Assembly: GCA_013151645.1 (NCBI GenBank)
Contig: JAADHU010000069.1
Coordinates: forward strand, 153,088-217,087
Direction: 5' to 3'
DNA length: 64,000 bases
Origin: Gammaproteobacteria bacterium
GTDB lineage: Bacteria > Pseudomonadota > Gammaproteobacteria > Steroidobacterales > Woeseiaceae
The translations under genes and the position numbers were made by a program. The stretch's first letter is position 1, and each line of letters opens with the position of its first letter. The notes under the pieces were generated by a model, which did no database searches, was not told the origin of the DNA, and saw only the letters and a program-made list of their open reading frames with translations. This document shows, one piece after another, positions 61,429-64,000 of the stretch.

Positions 61429-61956
61429 ATGAAACTTCACACAATGATTTTCGCCGCATTGCTGGCATTGACGCTGGCGGCTTGCACCTCCCCGACGATA
61501 CCCGATCCGGATCCGTCCGCCGATAACGGCATGAGTGACAGCGGCAATGGCGCAGATTCCAGCGGGTTCGACGACGAGCGTCTTGGTCGGGGCGAAGAGA
61601 TTCCGGCGGACACGATGAATGACGAATTGACAATGATTATCTATTTCGATTTCGACCAGTCAGAATTGCGTCCGGAATACGCCGATTTGCTCGCACGTCA
61701 CGCCAACCGTCTGGCGAACAACTCACGTACATCGGTACGGCTTGAAGGTCATGCTGACGAGCGCGGTTCACGGGAGTACAACATCGGCCTGGGAGAACGT
61801 CGTTCGCAGACCGTTCGGCGCATGTTGCTGATTCAGGGTGCCTCAGCGGGGCAGATTTCCACGGTGAGTTTTGGTGAAGAGCGACCGGCTGCATTTGGCA
61901 GTGATGAGGCCGCGTACGAGCAGAATCGACGCGTCGAAATAAAGTACACGAACTAG
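61429..61956 (+). CDS. pal: Peptidoglycan-associated lipoprotein
   Basis: Outer-membrane lipoprotein binding peptidoglycan and TolB/TolA. The signal ends in lipobox LAAC (ALTLAACTSP) near residue 22. A disordered, acidic Asp/Ser/Asn-rich linker leads to the OmpA-like domain: IIYFDFDQSELRPEYADLLA, RLEGHADERGSREYNIGLGE and RRSQTVRRMLLIQGASAGQI with the final GEERPAAFG. Length 175. AAGGA precedes the ATG. Confidence 0.97.
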   Translation: MKLHTMIFAALLALTLAACTSPTIPDPDPSADNGMSDSGNGADSSGFDDERLGRGEEIPADTMNDELTMIIYFDFDQSELRPEYADLLARHANRLANNSRTSVRLEGHADERGSREYNIGLGERRSQTVRRMLLIQGASAGQISTVSFGEERPAAFGSDEAAYEQNRRVEIKYTN

Positions 61957-61970
61957 GCAGAGACTGAAAC

Positions 61971-62747
61971 GTGGTGAATAAGAATACGGTATTGCTTCTC
62001 GCAGCGTCACTGGCATTGGTCGGTGCGTGCACGGTAACGCCGCCCAGTGAAGATCCGGTGCTGATTCGGCTTGACGAGCTGGATCAACGTATTGAAGCGC
62101 TCGAGCGCATCCTGGCGAACGGGTCTCTGGTTGATCTCACCCTGCAAATGGATGAGCTGCAGCGGCAAAGTGCTGACTTGCAGGGACGGACTGAGGACCT
62201 TGAGCACCAGTCGGTAGGGACAGCCGAACGTCAGCGCGACATATACACGGACCTCGACAATCGGATTCAGGATCTAGAGCGCAACCTGCGACAAGCCGTC
62301 AAAGCCGTCAGTGTTATTGACGGCGGCCAGCTTGCGCCCGGAGAATTGCCGGTGCCAGGCGGTACTGACCGCGACAATTATCAGGCAGCGTTCGAATTGC
62401 TCAAAGAGCAGCGCTACGAACCCGCCGCAATGGCCTTTCGGCAGTTTCTGGTCACCTATCCGGACAGCCAACTGGCGGATAACGCACAGTACTGGCTTGC
62501 GGAATCCTATTATGTGACGGATCAATTCAACGATGCGCTGGAGCAGTTCAGCATCGTAATCAACAAATATCCACGCTCGCGGAAGGTGCCGGATGCCTTG
62601 TTGAAAATGGGCTATTGCAGCTACGAACTGGAGCACTGGGAGGATGCACGCGAGGCGTTAAGCCGCGTCCAGAGCGAGTATCCTGATACCACAGCCGCCC
62701 GACTGGCTGAGCAGCGCCTGAAACGTATGACGGATGAGGGCCACTGA
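61971..62747 (+). CDS. cpoB: Tol-Pal-associated cell-division coordinator CpoB/YbgF
   Basis: Periplasmic protein that coordinates Tol-Pal with peptidoglycan synthesis at division. It starts at a GTG at 61971, or the next GTG at 61974. A signal/lipobox region (LLLAASLALVGACTV) is followed by a coiled coil and then TPR repeats: YQAAFELLKEQRYEPAAMAF, LADNAQYWLAESYYVTDQFN and VPDALLKMGYCSYELEHWED. Length 258. Last gene of the tol-pal cluster, 15 bases after pal. Confidence 0.95.
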   Translation: MVNKNTVLLLAASLALVGACTVTPPSEDPVLIRLDELDQRIEALERILANGSLVDLTLQMDELQRQSADLQGRTEDLEHQSVGTAERQRDIYTDLDNRIQDLERNLRQAVKAVSVIDGGQLAPGELPVPGGTDRDNYQAAFELLKEQRYEPAAMAFRQFLVTYPDSQLADNAQYWLAESYYVTDQFNDALEQFSIVINKYPRSRKVPDALLKMGYCSYELEHWEDAREALSRVQSEYPDTTAARLAEQRLKRMTDEGH

Positions 62748-62769
62748 TACGAAACGCGGCATTTTGAAC

Positions 62770-62797
62770 TTGTCATTTGCCCGCGGTTCGGTATGAT
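62770..62797 (+). promoter_or_regulatory. Promoter of tRNA-Lys
   Basis: TTGTCA and TATGAT spaced by 16 bases, with a GC-rich stretch (CGCGCCCGG) right after the -10. This discriminator type is usual in stable-RNA promoters under stringent control, fitting the relA gene in the window. Predicted start near 62804, about 55 bases upstream of the tRNA. Confidence 0.6.
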
Positions 62798-62858
62798 CGC
62801 GCCCGGAAATTCATCACAGTCTGGTGACTTTTCCATGCCCATTCCGTACTTCCCAAAT

Positions 62859-62933
62859 GGGGCGTTAGCTCAGAGGTAGAGCATTCGGCTTTTAACCGAC
62901 CGGTCGTAGGTTCGATCCCTACACGCCCCACCA
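62859..62933 (+). tRNA. tRNA-Lys (anticodon TTT)
   Basis: A standard 72-base cloverleaf plus encoded CCA. The 7-bp acceptor (GGGGCGT with ACGCCCC), D arm with GCTCAGAGGTAGAGC, anticodon loop CTTTTAA giving TTT, and T arm TCGTAGGTTCGATCCCTACA are all visible. Its antisense strand can be misread as a protein containing VGIEPTT, a common artefact. The integrase relic follows it closely. Confidence 0.96.
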
Positions 62934-63104
62934 TTTTCAGTGTCCTGGCAGATCCCGATGGAGTCCGATTTCTTCGGGGGTGGGCTGCGGAGTTACGCCT
63001 CTTGAAATCAACAAGGCCTGGATCGCTTGCGCCGCATTCATAGCGCCGGACTGTATGACCAGCGAATTTACTAAACGATGCGCTCAGCGGTGCATCGCGC
63101 GTGT

Positions 63105-63773
63105 CTTTTTTCGAATTCGATATATCCATCTCGTCGACCGGAGTCTTGATCGCTTCGCTACGGCTTCTAACTACGTGGAGATAGATCTCGGTACTGACGA
63201 TCTGCCTGTTCAAGGTGTCGATGAGACTTTGAGGTAACAAAGTGAAACGTTCGATTCCACCCTTGCCGTCGGGCACGGTGATTTGCTTGCTGCCGAAGTC
63301 GAGATCTTTTACGCGCAATCGAAGCACTTCGTTGACACGCAAACCGGATCCGTACATCAACGCTCCGATCGTGCGACAGGTACCTGAAAGGTGGTGAATA
63401 ACAGCCATCGCCTCTGCATGGGTGAATACGGTCGGCATCCGCCGCTGACGCCGAGCGTAGCGAAAGTTGAGTTCGCCAAGCTCAACGCCAAGGTGTTTCG
63501 AATACAAAAATACGAGCGCATTCAGTGCCAGACGTTGCGTTGCGTTGCGACTGCGCAGCGCCTCCTTTCTGCGAGATAGCCAAGAAATTTCTTAACGTGA
63601 AGAGAGCCCAATTTTTCCGGGTGCTGCATACGATGAAAGCGGATAAATCTAAGGGCCCAGTGTACGTACGTTTTTTCGGTGGCATAGCTCAAGCCTCGTC
63701 GACGAATCGTCAAGCGCAATCGGTCGACGAATTTCCCGGGCTCTCCGGAAACCTGTGGGCGAATATCATCCAT
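63105..63773 (-). pseudogene. Degenerate integron-type tyrosine integrase (intI-like)
   Basis: Remnant of a tyrosine recombinase resembling integron integrases. The N-terminal part, from an ATG at 63773, has the core-binding domain RRRGLSYATEKTYVHWALRF, IRFHRMQHPEKLGSLHVKKF and LAERRRCAVATQRN. A one-base deletion near 63535 then shifts the frame. The following ALNALVFLYSKHLGVELGEL is read in another frame and continues MPTVFTHAEAMAVIHHL, MYGSGLRVNEVLRLRVKDLD and TVPDGKGG. After LIDTLNRQI about 110 residues, including the H-x-x-R box, are missing, and the frame jumps to VSTEIYLHVVRSRSEAIKTP, where the catalytic tyrosine survives. Two separate lesions mean it cannot encode an active enzyme. No attC cassettes are recognised in the remaining window. 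Confidence 0.8.
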
Positions 63774-64000
63774 GAGCAATATCGTGTTGGTATTACACAC
63801 CAAAAACGATGACTCGCATTAGTTATGCGGTGATCACGATGTAGTTGCCATATTTGTTTTTGCGCGGAACCGATGAATTTGTTGTCAATCAAGCCACCGC
63901 AGCCGCCGCACGGTTTCTTGTTATACTGCTGTTACTACAGTTGGTTACATCGCAACTGCCGCACATTCACCCATGCCCGGTTGAATGTTCGCCAGACAGT

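Noticed and set aside
62773..63110. C-terminal part of the integrase frame continuing through the tRNA as coding sequence
   Set aside because: It reads the antisense of tRNA-Lys (VGIEPTT-type artefact) and beyond, with no homology to recombinases.
63926..63940. LexA-box-like CTG...CAG sequence upstream of the integrase relic
   Set aside because: Spacing between CTG and CAG is nine bases, not the ten required by the gammaproteobacterial SOS box.

Overview
The window reads as a chromosome segment of a free-living, aerobic, heterotrophic Gammaproteobacterium, probably marine or sediment-dwelling. The evidence is the yebC-ruvCAB-ybgC-tolQRAB-pal-ybgF order, a RelA-type (p)ppGpp synthetase separate from SpoT, many Sec/Tat-exported and lipoprotein enzymes, AlkB alkane hydroxylase with rubredoxin, and a moderately high GC content. 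The lineage cannot be fixed from this sequence; a Woeseiaceae- or Chromatiales-like placement is only a guess.

Layout. 0.3-10.3 kb holds a Tat-exported HisC-like aminotransferase, a membrane zinc peptidase, an SLC13/RCK permease, a sigma-54-driven small protein, a DUF2235 hydrolase, a trans-sulfuration-type PLP enzyme, an orphan SoxC-SoxD-like sulfite dehydrogenase pair and two small membrane proteins. 10.3-16.8 kb is a minus-strand set for peptide and amino-acid breakdown: M20 peptidase, D-aminoacylase-like lipoprotein, M19 dipeptidase lipoprotein and aromatic amino-acid decarboxylase. Divergent from the decarboxylase (16.9-23.5 kb) is an RND efflux operon whose TolC component carries an N-terminal ABC_sub_bind-type periplasmic binding domain. 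23.6-24.9 kb is a compact SPFH protein plus ribbon-helix-helix regulator operon with a palindromic operator over its -10 box.

25-41 kb is mixed accessory content: DUF3300 protein, NTF2-like protein, lipoproteins, M13 peptidase, Fic AMPylase with class II inhibitory motif, a ~70-bp tandem repeat array between fic and a sulfatase, a PQQ sugar dehydrogenase, a two-gene unknown operon, ArfB, a PHP exoribonuclease, a VOC protein, an internally deleted LysE pseudogene, an MFS transporter and an outer-membrane barrel protein with a CRP-like site. 41.6-45.5 kb combines CoA-transferase, acyl-CoA dehydrogenase, rubredoxin and AlkB, suggesting alkane/fatty-acid use. 45.7-52 kb has a second sigma-54 promoter with a DUF5658 protein, then sucA-sucB-lpd. 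An 84-bp REP-like tandem array separates lpd from relA. 54.7-62.7 kb is the conserved yebC-ruvCAB-tol-pal block, followed by tRNA-Lys(TTT) and a decayed integron-type integrase.

The most interesting points are the binding-domain/TolC fusion beside an aromatic amino-acid decarboxylase (possible amine-sensing efflux), the helically phased operator-like array in front of fic, the sigma-54 promoter with two phased enhancer palindromes at 4.07-4.20 kb, the SPFH/RHH autoregulatory unit, and the integrase relic beside tRNA-Lys. All functions are inferred from reading sequence; no searches were run.
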